DNA from: Streptomyces tuirus
Lineage (GTDB): Bacteria > Actinomycetota > Actinomycetes > Streptomycetales > Streptomycetaceae
NCBI GenBank assembly: GCA_018195615.1
Contig: JAGTPG010000002.1
Coordinates: forward strand, 4,767,501 to 4,831,500
Direction: 5' to 3'
DNA length: 64,000 bases
Shown: positions 38,898 to 48,429 of the stretch, piece by piece
Layout: each line of letters begins with the position of its first letter
Position numbering within the stretch: position 1 is the stretch's first letter
Notes under the pieces: generated by a model
Databases searched by the model: none
The model's input: the letters and a program-made list of their open reading frames with translations, nothing else
Told to the model about the DNA's origin: nothing
Program-made: the position numbers and the translations under genes

Positions 38898-39134
38898 TTA
38901 TCGCGCGGTGGAGGTGTAGGGCAGCAGCGCCATCTCACGGCTGTTCTTGACGGCCGTGGCGACGTCACGCTGGTGCTGCGTGCAGTTGCCGGTCACGCGG
39001 CGGGCACGGATCTTGCCGCGGTCGGAAATGAACTTCCGCAGCATGTTCGTGTCCTTGTAGTCCACGTACGTGACCTTGTCCTTGCAGAAAGCGCAGACCT
39101 TCTTCTTCGGCTTGCGCACAGGCGGCTTCGCCAT
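38898..39134 (-). CDS. rpsR: Ribosomal protein bS18, Cys-containing (zinc-type) form
   Basis: 78 residues. KKKVCAFCKDK gives CxxC and GNCTQHQ a further Cys and His, so this looks like the zinc-binding (C+) form that Streptomyces replaces by a Cys-free paralogue under zinc starvation. RKFISDRGKIRARRVTG is the 16S rRNA-binding core. Confidence 0.95.
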   Translation of the reverse strand: MAKPPVRKPKKKVCAFCKDKVTYVDYKDTNMLRKFISDRGKIRARRVTGNCTQHQRDVATAVKNSREMALLPYTSTAR

Positions 39135-39179
39135 GGTGTTTCTCCTGTGTGATCAAGAAGTGTGGGTGCGAACCCGCCC

Positions 39180-39760
39180 TTAGAAGGGGGGCTCGTCCGA
39201 GTAGCCGCCACCGCCGCCGCCGGAGTTTCCACCCCAGCCGCCGCCACCGCCCTGCTGGCCACCGGCGGGAGCACCGGTCGCCCACGGGTCGTCGGCGGGA
39301 GCGCCGCCGCCCTGCTGACCGCCGCCGGGCCGCCGCCCCAGCCACCGCCACCCTGGCCGCCGCCACCGCCGCTGTAGCCGCCCTGGCCACCCCGGCCGCT
39401 GGTCTTGGTGACCTTGGCCGTGGCGTTGCGCAGGCTGGCGCCGACTTCCTCGACGTCCAGCTCGTAGACCGTGCGCTTGACACCCTCACGGTCCTCGTAG
39501 GACCGCTGCTTCAGCCGGCCCTGCACGATGACGCGCATGCCTCGCTGGAGCGACTCGGCGACGTTCTCCGCCGCCTGACGCCAGACCGAGCAGGTCAGGA
39601 ACAGGCTCTCGCCGTCCTTCCACTCGTTCGTCTGGCGGTCGAAGGTGCGGGGAGTGGACGCGACACGGAACTTCGCGACGGCCGCACCGGAGGGGGTGAA
39701 GCGCAGCTCGGGGTCGTCGACAAGATTGCCGACCACCGTGATGACGGTCTCGCCTGCCAT
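39180..39760 (-). CDS. ssb: Single-stranded DNA-binding protein, frame broken once
   Basis: About 193 residues after repair. The OB fold reads MAGETVITVVGNLVDDPELR, then FTPSGAAVAKFRVA and LTCSVWRQAAENVAESLQRG. The Gly/Gln-rich linker ends in the acidic tip SDEPPF, which binds partner proteins and matches the SSB C-terminus. One G is lost near 39325 in the Gly-rich linker; without repair the frame would read into rpsR. Confidence 0.95.
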
Positions 39761-39837
39761 GGGGAACCTCTCGGCGGGTTTGCTGCTCTGGCTGCTTGCT
39801 TGCTACTCGAATCCCGAGATCAGCTGAGCGGGAGAGC

Positions 39838-40128
39838 TCAGTGGGTCTCGGGACGGAGGACCTTGGTCCGGAGGACCGACTCGTTCAGGTTCATCTGGCG
39901 GTCGAGCTCCTTGACGACCGCAGGCTCGGCCTGCAGGTCGATGACCGAGTAGATGCCCTCGGGCTTCTTCTTGATCTCGTACGCGAGACGACGACGGCCC
40001 CAGGTGTCGACCTTCTCGACCTTTCCGCCGCCGTCACGGACGACAGAGAGGAAGTTCTCGATCAGCGGGGAGACAGCGCGCTCCTCGACGTCGGGGTCGA
40101 GGATGACCATCACCTCGTAGTGACGCAT
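39838..40128 (-). CDS. rpsF: Ribosomal protein bS6
   Basis: 96 residues: MRHYEVMVILDPDVEERAVS opens it and RRRLAYEIKKKPEGIYSVID is conserved. ATG at 40128 has AAAGGAGG 11 bases upstream; a longer frame to 40341 has no similarity. First gene of the rpsF-ssb-rpsR-rplI operon. Confidence 0.97.
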   Translation of the reverse strand: MRHYEVMVILDPDVEERAVSPLIENFLSVVRDGGGKVEKVDTWGRRRLAYEIKKKPEGIYSVIDLQAEPAVVKELDRQMNLNESVLRTKVLRPETH

Positions 40129-40336
40129 GTGGAACCCACCTCCTTTGGACTCAGCGGCCACGGTCGTTCCGTGGCAGGAGGGTTGTGATGCGTAGGCAAC
40201 GGTATCGGCCACCACTGACAATCGGGTTTCCGTCGAGAAGACCCTGTCGTGACTTGGGCAGACACCGGTGCGGACGGTACAGAGTACCCGCACAGCGGCT
40301 TGCGGTTGAAATCCGGCCGCAGGGGCAGCCAATCTG

Positions 40337-40365
40337 TACACATCGGGTGTGTATGGCGCTACGAT
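40337..40365 (+). promoter_or_regulatory. Candidate operator and promoter of the small membrane protein gene
   Basis: TACACA-TCGGG-TGTGTA (40337-40353) is a perfect inverted repeat followed by a TACGAT -10-like hexamer at 40360-40365, 27 bases before the ATG. Confidence 0.4.
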
Positions 40366-40391
40366 GCGCCGACTTTCGCAGGAGGTGCCCT

Positions 40392-40709
40392 ATGGCACAG
40401 GCATTGCGACCCAACACCGCCGGCGGCCTCTTCGCCACGGACGGAAAGCCCCACCCCCTCCAGGACACCCTGCTCGCGGTGACTCTGGTGCTGGGCATCA
40501 CGTCGTTCGTCTCGGCACTCGTCGACGAAGACCTGCACCTGCTCAGCTCCTGGACCGGCCTGGTGGGCATTCTCACCGGCGCGTACGGCCAGTGGATCTC
40601 GGAGACGACCCGTGAGCGCTTCGGCCTGATCCTCGGCCTCGGCGCAGCGGGCGTCGGGTTCTTCCTCGGCATGGCGCACGGCGGCCTCTTCGGCGGTCTC
40701 ATCGACTGA
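40392..40709 (+). CDS. Small membrane protein, conserved in Streptomyces
   Basis: 105 residues. A short polar start (MAQALRPNTAGGLFATDGKP) and then three hydrophobic segments, DTLLAVTLVLGITSFVSALV, TGLVGILTGAYGQWI and GLILGLGAAGVGFFLGMAHG. GCAGGAGG lies 6 bases before the ATG. Function is unknown; it is divergent from rpsF and upstream of femX on the same strand. Confidence 0.8.
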   Translation: MAQALRPNTAGGLFATDGKPHPLQDTLLAVTLVLGITSFVSALVDEDLHLLSSWTGLVGILTGAYGQWISETTRERFGLILGLGAAGVGFFLGMAHGGLFGGLID

Positions 40710-40875
40710 CGCCAGGGACACCTCCTTCTGAACACCGCGTGACGCCCCGGCCGCCCACGGGCCGGGGCGCAGGTTCCATACGCCCAACCGGCGCGCTCCC
40801 TAGGCGCAGTAGGCTTCGCGCGAGAGCCGGAGCCCCTGACCCCATGGGGACACACCAGCCCGAGGAGCGCCCCGA

Positions 40876-41997
40876 ATGAGCCTGACCCTGAGGACCATCA
40901 GTCGCGAGCAGCATCTGGCCTACATCCAGAGCCTGCCGTCGGCGAGCCACATGCAGGTCCCGGCCTGGGCTGATGTCAAGGCGGAATGGCGCTCCGAGAA
41001 CCTCGGCTGGTTCGACGACCGGACCGGCGAGCTCGTCGGCGCCGGTCTGGTCCTCTACCGGCAGCTGCCCAAGATCAAGCGCTATCTCGCCTATCTGCCC
41101 GAGGGCCCGGTCATCAACTGGTTCTCGCCGAATCTGCAGGACTGGATCGAGCCGATGCTGGCGCACCTGAAGCAGCAGGGCGCCTTCTCCGTGAAGATGG
41201 GCCCTCCAGTGATCATCCGGCGCTGGGACGCCGCCTCCATCAAGCAGGGCATCCAGAACCCGGACGTCAAGCGCCTGCGCGACATCGAGGCCGACCACAT
41301 CGAGCCGCGTGCCTTCGAGGTCGCCGACAAGCTGCGGCGCATGGGGTGGCAGCAGGGTGAGGACGGCGGCGCCGGCTTCGGCGACGTCCAGCCCCGCTAC
41401 GTCTTCCAGGTGCCGCTGGCCAACCGCTCCCTGGAAGAGGTCCACAAGAACTTCAACCAGCTGTGGCGCCGCAACATCAAGAAGGCCGAGAAGGCCGGCG
41501 TCGAGGTCGTCCAGGGCGGCTACCAGGACCTTGAGGAATGGCAGCGGCTGTACGAGATCACGGCCGTGCGCGACCACTTCCGGCCGCGTCCGCTGTCGTA
41601 CTTCCAGCGGATGTGGACGGCCCTCAACACCGAGGACCCCAACCGCATGCGGTTGTACTTCGCCCGGCACAACGGCGTGAACCTGTCGGCCGCGACGATG
41701 CTGATCGTCGGCGGCCACGTCTGGTACTCCTACGGCGCCTCCGACAACATCGGCCGTGAGGTGCGGCCCTCGAACGCCATGCAGTGGCGGATGCTGCGCG
41801 ACGCCTACGCGCTCGGCGCCACCGTCTACGACCTGCGGGGCATCTCCGACTCGCTGGACGAGACCGACCACCTCTTCGGTCTGATCCAGTTCAAGGTCGG
41901 CACGGGCGGTCAGGCCGCCGAGTACCTCGGTGAGTGGGACTTCCCGCTGAACAAGCTGCTGCACAAGGCGCTCGACATCTACATGTCGCGCCGCTGA
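40876..41997 (+). CDS. femX: FemX-like peptidoglycan bridge aminoacyltransferase
   Basis: 373 residues, unbroken, with the twin GNAT-like folds of the FemABX family. SHMQVPAWADVKAEW is the N-terminal motif and TNLIKKAEKAG-like sequence (LWRRNIKKAEKAGVEVVQGG) is present, with YGASDNIGREVRPSNAMQWR in the second domain. In Streptomyces the FemX homologue adds the first glycine of the cross-bridge to LL-diaminopimelate in lipid II. The coiled-coil arm typical of staphylococcal Fem proteins is not obvious. It precedes an alanine-racemase-like gene by 65 bases. Confidence 0.92.
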   Translation: MSLTLRTISREQHLAYIQSLPSASHMQVPAWADVKAEWRSENLGWFDDRTGELVGAGLVLYRQLPKIKRYLAYLPEGPVINWFSPNLQDWIEPMLAHLKQQGAFSVKMGPPVIIRRWDAASIKQGIQNPDVKRLRDIEADHIEPRAFEVADKLRRMGWQQGEDGGAGFGDVQPRYVFQVPLANRSLEEVHKNFNQLWRRNIKKAEKAGVEVVQGGYQDLEEWQRLYEITAVRDHFRPRPLSYFQRMWTALNTEDPNRMRLYFARHNGVNLSAATMLIVGGHVWYSYGASDNIGREVRPSNAMQWRMLRDAYALGATVYDLRGISDSLDETDHLFGLIQFKVGTGGQAAEYLGEWDFPLNKLLHKALDIYMSRR

Positions 41998-42062
41998 CGT
42001 CACGTTCAGTGCTTCGATATCTCTGACACACGGCAACCACGAGAAAGGTTCCAGGTCCGGCC

Positions 42063-43094
42063 ATGGCGCTCACGCTCTACGTCGACACCGCGCGCTGGCG
42101 GGCGCACCACAAGCACGTGCAGGAGCAGTTCCCCGGCCTCGTGCCGGTCTGCAAGGGCAACGGCTACGGCTTCGGGCACGAGCGGCTGGCGGAGGAGGCC
42201 ACACGGCTGGGCTCGGACGTCCTCGCCGTCGGTACGACGTACGAGGCCGCCCGGATCAAGGACTGGTTCGGCGGTGACCTGCTGGTGCTGACGCCGTACC
42301 GGCGTGGCGAGGAGCCGGTGCCGCTGCCGGACCGGGTCATCCGCTCGGTCTCGTCGATAGACGGCGTGTACGGCCTGGTCGGTGCCCGCGTGGTGATCGA
42401 GGTGATGTCCTCGATGAAGCGGCACGGCATCGGCGAGCAGGACCTGGCCCAGCTGCACGCCGCCATCGAGAACGTCCGCCTGGAGGGCTTCGCCATCCAC
42501 CTGCCGCTGGACCGCACGGACGGCTCGGACGCGGTCGAGGAAGTCATCGGCTGGATGGACCGGCTGCGTGCGGCCCGGCTGCCCCTGCACACCATGTTCG
42601 TCAGCCACCTCAAGGCCGACGAACTCGCCAGGCTCCAGCAGCAGTTCCCGCAGACCCGCTTCCGTGCCCGCATCGGCACCCGGCTGTGGCTGGGCGACCA
42701 CGAGGCAACCGAGTACCGCGGCGCGGTGCTGGACGTCACGCGCGTCGCCAAGGGCGAGCGCTTCGGCTACCGGCAGCAGAAGGCCGCCTCCGACGGCTTC
42801 CTGGTGGTCGTGGCGGGCGGGACGTCGCACGGAGTGGGCCTGGAGGCCCCGAAGGCGCTGCACGGCGTCATGCCGCGGGCCAAGGGCGTCGCCCGCGCCG
42901 GCCTCGCGACGGTCAACCGGAACCTTTCGCCGTTCGTCTGGGGTGGCAAGCAGCGCTGGTTCGCCGAGCCGCCGCACATGCAGGTGTCGATCCTGTTCGT
43001 GCCGGCTGACGCGCCGGAGCCGAAGGTCGGCGAGGAGCTGGTGGCCCATCTGCGGCACACCACCACGCAGTTCGACCGGCTCGTGGACCGCTGA
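42063..43094 (+). CDS. Alanine-racemase N-domain PLP protein
   Basis: 343 residues. LVPVCKGNGYGFGHERLAEE carries the PLP lysine as in alanine racemase, and the alpha/beta barrel continues through RFRARIGTRLWLGD. The C-terminal domain is divergent, and I cannot find the GYADG-type second catalytic tyrosine, so it may not be a standard racemase. It is cotranscribed with femX. Conservation of that pair suggests a role in cell-wall amino-acid metabolism, but this is inferred. Confidence 0.8.
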   Translation: MALTLYVDTARWRAHHKHVQEQFPGLVPVCKGNGYGFGHERLAEEATRLGSDVLAVGTTYEAARIKDWFGGDLLVLTPYRRGEEPVPLPDRVIRSVSSIDGVYGLVGARVVIEVMSSMKRHGIGEQDLAQLHAAIENVRLEGFAIHLPLDRTDGSDAVEEVIGWMDRLRAARLPLHTMFVSHLKADELARLQQQFPQTRFRARIGTRLWLGDHEATEYRGAVLDVTRVAKGERFGYRQQKAASDGFLVVVAGGTSHGVGLEAPKALHGVMPRAKGVARAGLATVNRNLSPFVWGGKQRWFAEPPHMQVSILFVPADAPEPKVGEELVAHLRHTTTQFDRLVDR

Positions 43095-43123
43095 CCGGCG
43101 CCACGCGGCCAGGACACAGCGAG

Positions 43124-43155
43124 AAGGCCGTACACGGTTCTCCGTGTACGGCCTT
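43124..43155 (+). terminator. Terminator hairpin of the femX operon
   Basis: AAGGCCGTACACGG and CCGTGTACGGCCTT pair exactly round TTCT, followed by TTCG, 30 bases past the stop. Confidence 0.85.
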
Positions 43156-43203
43156 TCGCGTCTCGTGACGGCCTTTCGCGTCCCGTGGACGGCCTCTCGG
43201 CAT
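43148..43203 (+). repeat. Tandem repeat of about 20 bases, 2.6 copies, overlapping the terminator
   Basis: ACGGCCTTTCGCGTCTCGTG is followed by ACGGCCTTTCGCGTCCCGTG and a third partial copy ACGGCCTCTCGG. Confidence 0.7.
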
Positions 43204-43210
43204 CGTTCGC

Positions 43211-44713
43211 TCAGAGCGAACCGCCCGTCGCCCCCTGCTTGCCCCACTCGACCGCTGGCCCGTCGAACTGGGCGGCCGCGTGCTGCCGGGGACGGGCCGC
43301 GGGACCCAGGACGAAGACATCGCCGGCGCCGTCGAGCACGCCACCCGAGGGATCGTCGTCCCCGGACCGTCGCACCGGATCTCGCTCCGGCATGAAGATG
43401 TCACGCACGATCATGAGGCAGAGGTACAGCGTGCCCAGCAGGTGCAGGCCGATGGCCCAGTGGTAGCCGTCGGTGGGCAAGCCCTTGTGGGCGTCTCCAC
43501 TGGTCGTGTACGCGAGGTACAGCCAGATCCCCAGGAAGTACGCCACCTCGCAGGTCTGCCAGATCAGGAAGTCCCGCCACTTCGGCCGGGCGAGGGCGGC
43601 CAGGGGGACCAGCCACAGGACGTACTGCGGCGAGTAGACCTTGTTGGTGAGAATGAACGCCGCGACGATCAGGAAGGCGAGCTGGGCGAACCGTGGGCGG
43701 CGCGGCGCGGTCAGGGCGAGCACCGCGACAGCCGCGCAGCACGCCAGCATCAGCAGCGTCGCGAGCGTGTTGACGGTGTCGGTGCTGAGCGGCTTGTCGG
43801 AGTTCTGGGCCATGATCAGCCAGAAGGAGCCGAAGTCCACGCCCCGCTCCTGGCTGAACGTGTAGAACTTCGACCAGCCCTCGAACGCGAAGAGCATCAC
43901 CGGCCCGTTCACCACGACCCAGGCGACGACCGCGCCGCCCAGCGCCGTCCCGAACTCACGCCACTTGCCCGCCCGCCAGCACAGCACCAGCAGCGGGCCG
44001 AGGATCAGGAAGGGATAGAGCTTGGCGGCCGTGGCAAGCCCCAGCAGGACGCCGAAGGCGAGGGAGCGGCCACGCGACCACATCAGCATCGCCGCGGCTG
44101 TCAGAGCGACCGCCAACAGGTCCCAGTTGATGGTCGCCGTCAGCGCGAAGGCCGGCGCCAGAGCGACCAGCAGGCCGTCCCAGGGACGCCGGGCGTGGGT
44201 GCGGGTCACGCATACGGCGATGACCGCCGCACACACCATCAGCATCCCGGCGTTGACCATCCAGTACCACTGCTCCTGGCCCTGGATGGTGCCGCTGCCG
44301 GGCGTGAGCCAGGACGCGACCTCCATGAAGACACCCGTGAGCACCGGGTACTCCAGGTACTGCATATCTCCGGGGAGCTTGTCGAAGTACGGCACGAGCC
44401 CGTCGGCGAAGCCCCGCCCCTGGTAGAGATGCGGGATGTCCGAGTAGCACGCATGCGTGTACTGGGAGCTGGCGCCGAAGAACCAGGCGCCGTTGTAGCA
44501 GGGCGCCTTCTGGACCAGGCCGAGGGCGAACATGCCGATCGCCACCAGCGCGATCACCCGCACCGGAGTCCACCAGGACGCCCCGAGCAGGGCACGCCGC
44601 CCGAGCGGGCCACCGATCAGCTCGCTGCCGGCCGCGGCGACGCCGTCCTCATGGGTCGGCCGCACCGGGTCCGGCTCGTGGACGCTCGCGGGCGTCATCT
44701 CTGCACTGGGCAT
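43211..44713 (-). CDS. GT87-family (PimE-like) polyprenyl-phosphate mannosyltransferase-type membrane enzyme
   Basis: 500 residues with about 10-12 hydrophobic helices. GLVQKAPCYNGAWF, SQYTHACYSDIPHLYQGRGF with an acidic loop Asp, and YLEYPVLTGVFMEVASWL match the GT-C GT87 family, which moves a hexose from a polyprenyl-phosphate sugar to an external acceptor. The acceptor is unknown; glycoprotein or lipoglycan formation is likely. ATG at 44713 is chosen because the first 32 residues of the longer frame (from 44809) are not conserved in style. It is on the opposite strand to femX. Confidence 0.85.
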   Translation of the reverse strand: MPSAEMTPASVHEPDPVRPTHEDGVAAAGSELIGGPLGRRALLGASWWTPVRVIALVAIGMFALGLVQKAPCYNGAWFFGASSQYTHACYSDIPHLYQGRGFADGLVPYFDKLPGDMQYLEYPVLTGVFMEVASWLTPGSGTIQGQEQWYWMVNAGMLMVCAAVIAVCVTRTHARRPWDGLLVALAPAFALTATINWDLLAVALTAAAMLMWSRGRSLAFGVLLGLATAAKLYPFLILGPLLVLCWRAGKWREFGTALGGAVVAWVVVNGPVMLFAFEGWSKFYTFSQERGVDFGSFWLIMAQNSDKPLSTDTVNTLATLLMLACCAAVAVLALTAPRRPRFAQLAFLIVAAFILTNKVYSPQYVLWLVPLAALARPKWRDFLIWQTCEVAYFLGIWLYLAYTTSGDAHKGLPTDGYHWAIGLHLLGTLYLCLMIVRDIFMPERDPVRRSGDDDPSGGVLDGAGDVFVLGPAARPRQHAAAQFDGPAVEWGKQGATGGSL

Positions 44714-44895
44714 GGGGCCATCCTGCCGTACGAGTCCGAGCACGGCGCCGGCCCGTCCCGAGCGCTGCCTCGCACCGCCCGAAATCGATAAAAACCGGCC
44801 TGCATCCACAATTGCCAGATTTATATATCTTGAGTGGCCACCTGAACGGTGATAGCTTCAATTCCAGGGCATTCTTGCCGAATTCAAGGGGGAAA

Positions 44896-45336
44896 ATGAA
44901 TAAGAGGGCACGACTTGGCCTCGTCGCCGCAGCGTCGGCGCTGTTCGTTGGTTTTGCGGCCAGTCCGTCCCAGGCAGCCGTTCAGCACTACGCGAGCTGC
45001 TACACGAGTCCGGCCGGCGCCAGCGGATCCGTATCCACCAGTGGGTGGGATTATGGCGACAGAAGCATTCCCAGCCTCACCATGAAGGTGTACGACGAGG
45101 CTCCGGACGGCCATCACGTGCGCATTCGACTCATCGTGTCGTACGCGGATTCCAACGGCTCCTTTCCCTGGCGTTACAACTACGACGGCTATGGCACGTA
45201 CAAATCGTTCCCCAGCTACGTATCCCAGGGCGGCAACATCTTCGACGTCGGCATTCAGGTAGCCGTGTACGAGGGCAACAAGCAGATCGACCACTGCACC
45301 AAGTGGGTCTCCGGGTCCACGAAGGAGCCCTTCTGA
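44896..45336 (+). CDS. Small secreted protein, unrecognised
   Basis: 146 residues. RBS AAGGGGGA lies 3 bases before the ATG. A signal peptide (MNKRARLGLVAAASALFVGF then AASPSQAA) precedes a mature part of about 115 residues with only two Cys (ASCY and DHCTKW), probably disulfide-linked. It is rich in Ser, Tyr, Gly and Asp and reads like a beta-fold (SLTMKVYDE, RIRLIVSYADS, NIFDVGIQVAVYE). The upstream region is unusually AT-rich for this chromosome. I do not recognise a family. Neighbours are a GT87 enzyme and a PBP, each on the other strand, so context gives no function. Confidence 0.75.
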   Translation: MNKRARLGLVAAASALFVGFAASPSQAAVQHYASCYTSPAGASGSVSTSGWDYGDRSIPSLTMKVYDEAPDGHHVRIRLIVSYADSNGSFPWRYNYDGYGTYKSFPSYVSQGGNIFDVGIQVAVYEGNKQIDHCTKWVSGSTKEPF

Positions 45337-45370
45337 GGGAACCGGGCTGATTCGCCTCCCCTCACAGAAG

Positions 45371-45411
45371 CGAGCGGGCGCGATACGACCTGGTCGTATC
45401 GCGCCCGCTCG
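45371..45411. terminator. Strong bidirectional terminator
   Basis: CGAGCGGGCGCGATACGA pairs exactly with TCGTATCGCGCCCGCTCG around a 5-base loop, between convergent genes ending at 45336 and 45458. Confidence 0.9.
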
Positions 45412-45457
45412 TCGGCGTACACCGCGGCACATGCCGTGCCGCGGTGTCCGAGGCCGG

Positions 45458-48114
45458 CTATCCGGCCGGGCCTCCGAAGAGGCCTCCGTTGCCGTTGGCA
45501 TTGCCTCTGCTGGTGCCTCCGTCCACGTTCGTTTCGGTCGGCGTCGGTGTGGAGGTCACCCCTCCGTCCGTGCCACCGTTCTCCACGCCACCGTTGTCCG
45601 TGCCACCGTCGTTCTCACAGCCGAAGAATCCACAGGTGTCGCTCGGCGACGGCGACGGGGTCGAGCTCTCGCTGGGGGTGGCGCTCGGCGACTCGGTCGC
45701 GGTCTCGCTGGGCTCCACGCTGGGCGTCGGGGTCGGCGACGGAGCCCCCACCGCGTCCTGGACCTTGCCGATCTTCTCGGGTTCCGGGAAGCCCAGGTCG
45801 GTCTCACCCTTCAGCGCGGCCTTCATGAACTCGGTCCACACCAGCGTGGGGACGTCACCACCGTGGATGGACTCCTCACCCGCCGTGCCGTTCATGGAGA
45901 GCAGCTTGGCGCTCTTGGGGTCCTCACGGAACATCGCGACCGAGGTCGACAGCTGCTGGGTGTAACCGACGAACCAGGCCGACTTGTTCTCGTCCGTCGT
46001 ACCGGTCTTGCCGGCCGCCGTACGGCCCAGGGACAGGGCGTTCTTACCCGTACCGTTCTGGATGACGTTCTCCAGGACGTTCGTGACGTTGTTCGCCACG
46101 TTCTCGGGCATCGCCTGCGTGATCCTCGGCTTCTCGAAGCCGGGACCTCCTGCCCGTTGAACTTGACGCTGGTCACCGAGTACGGCGCGGCCTGCTTGCC
46201 GGAGGCTGCGAACGTCGCGTAGGCGTCGGCCATGCGGATCGCACTGGGAGTCGACGTTCCGAGGGCGAACGACGGATTGAGCTCCTGCACCATGCTCTGG
46301 TCCAGGATCCCGGACCGCTTGGCGACCTCCCGCACCCGCGCCATACCGACATCCACACCGAGTTGCACGAACGGCGTGTTGACGGACTGCTCCATCGCCT
46401 TGCGCAGAGAGATGTAACCCCACGGGTGGTCGCTCTCGTTCTGCTGCCGGAAGATCGAGTTGTCCTTGCGCAGGTAATAGGTGCCGTCCGGCTTGCGGAC
46501 CTTCAGGTCGTCATTGCCGTTGTACTTGCTCAGCGGCGAGACGCCGACTCCGTCGCTCCGGTAGGTGCCGTACTCCATGGCGGCCGCGAGGACGAACGGC
46601 TTCCACGTCGAACCGACGGGGACACCCGAGGTGTCGGCGTTGTTGTTGAAGTGGCCGTTGTTGTAACCGGCACCACCGTAGAGCGCGACGATCGCGCCGT
46701 CCTTCGGCTTCACCGACGCCGCACCGAACTGGACGTGCTTGTCCAGCTCACGCTTCTCCGGGTCGAGCTTCTCCTTCTCGACCTTCTTGACGGCCTTCGT
46801 CAGCGCCTCGACCTTGTCCTTCTCGAAGGTCGTCTTGATCTGGTAGCCGCCCTGGTCGAACTGCTTCTCCGTGATGTCGGAGTTGTTCAGGACGTACTTC
46901 TTGGCCGTGTCCGCCAGGTAGCCGATCTGACCGCTCATGCCCTTACTGGCCTTGCGCTCCTGGGGCGTGGGGTACTTGCTGATCGCCTTCTGGTAATCGG
47001 CGTCCGAGAGCTTCTTGTCGTTGCGCATCTGCTGGAGGATCCAGCTCCAGCGTTCCTTGGAGCGCTTGAGGTTCTTGTCGGCGCTCGCCGAAGGGTCGAT
47101 GCTCTCGTTGCCCGCGGGGTCGAAGTACGTCGGACCCTTGAGCAGGGCGGCGAGGAAGGCGCACTCGCTCGGCGTGAGGTCTTTCGCTTCCTTGCCGTAG
47201 TAGGTCTGGGCTGCTGCCTGGATGCCGTAGGCGCCGCGGCCGTAGTACGAGGTGTTGAGATACCCCTGAAGGATCTGGTCCTTGCTGAGCTTGGTGCCCA
47301 CCTTGATCGAGATGAACATTTCCTTGAACTTACGGGTGATCGTCTGATCCTGGCTCAGGTAGGTGTTCTTGACGAACTGCTGAGTGATCGTCGAACCACC
47401 CTGCGTGTCGCCGCCCCGGGCCATGTTCGCCAGGGCCCGGGCGATACCCATGGGGTCGACACCGGAGTCCTTGTAGAAGGTCTTGTTCTCGGCCGAGATC
47501 ACCGCATTCCGCATGGCCTTGGGGATCCGGTCGATCGTGACGTTCTGCCGGTTCTGGCCACTGCCGGACGCGACCATCTGAGTGCCGTCTGCCCAGTAGT
47601 AGACGTTGTTCTGCGAGAGCGCGGCGGCGTTCTCCTCGGTGGGGACGCCCACCATGGCGTAGCCGATGCCCGCCACGGCCACCAGGCTGCCGAAGAAGCC
47701 GAGGCACAGACCGGAGACGAGCTTCCAGGACGGCAGCCACCGCTGCCAGCCGTACTTGCCGGCCCGCGGATAGTCGATCAGGCGCCTCTTGTCGGGATCG
47801 GCCGCGCGGCCTCTGCCCCGCCCGGGCCCGGTGGGCCCGCCCGGAGCGGCGCGCCGGCCGCCACGACTCGGTTCGGCCGCTCTGCGGCGGCCGCCCGCGC
47901 TTCTCTGCGCCGCACGCCGGGCCTCGGCACGGCCGCCGTACGAACGCTCCTCACCCCCCGAGCCGTAAGGGACCGACCCATAGGAGTCGGAGGGAGACCC
48001 GGTGACGCCTCGCGGTGCCGCGCGGCGGCCGGAGGACGAGCCGGACTGGCCGCGTCGGGCCGCGGCACGTCCGCCTCCCTGCGGCTGCGGCGGTTTGCGA
48101 CGGTGCTCGCTCAT
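45458..48114 (-). CDS. Class A (bifunctional) penicillin-binding protein, frame broken once
   Basis: About 886 residues. A basic, Gly/Arg-rich cytoplasmic head of about 125 residues precedes one membrane segment (LVSGLCLGFFGSLVAVAGIG). The glycosyltransferase domain has ISAENKTFYKDSGVDP, GGSTITQQFVKNTYL and RKFKEMFISI; the transpeptidase has GSTWKPFVLAAAM (SxxK), EQSVNTPF (SxN) and GKTGTTDE (KTG). It polymerises and cross-links peptidoglycan outside the membrane. A Ser/Pro/Thr-rich C-terminal tail with Cys follows. One G is missing near 46145, where GQEVP should run into GFEKPRITQ. ATG at 48114 begins MSEHRRKPPQPQ. Confidence 0.94.
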
Positions 48115-48429
48115 CGAACGACTACTCCTCGGGCAGGCGCACCCTTGCGCGCCTGGAAACGGCGGCTGGTTTCCGGTCCCCCGAAGTACGGATGCGGTCG
48201 GCTCCGCATTCATCGGTCCCGCATGCACCCGTACTACACCGAAGACGACGACGCTCTCAGGCGCCACTCGGTTCCCGGTGATGTGCATGGCGCACAGACT
48301 ACGCACCGCCAAAACCTGCCGAGGCCCGAACTTCGCCCCAAATCAGGCAACTCGTGTCCGATGAATCGGTGATGTGATCCCGTTCACCACACCCCCTCTT
48401 GTCGCATCCGGAAGGTCGTTCTATCGTCG
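48115..48429. other. Upstream region of the PBP gene
   Basis: About 315 bases between the PBP start and the PadR operator array. I see no gene. It presumably holds the leftward promoter of the PBP. Confidence 0.4.

Noticed and set aside
46363..48372. 669-residue open frame on the plus strand
   Set aside because: It lies wholly antisense to the PBP gene, is Arg/Val/Leu-rich without motifs, and follows the usual GC-rich mirror-frame pattern.
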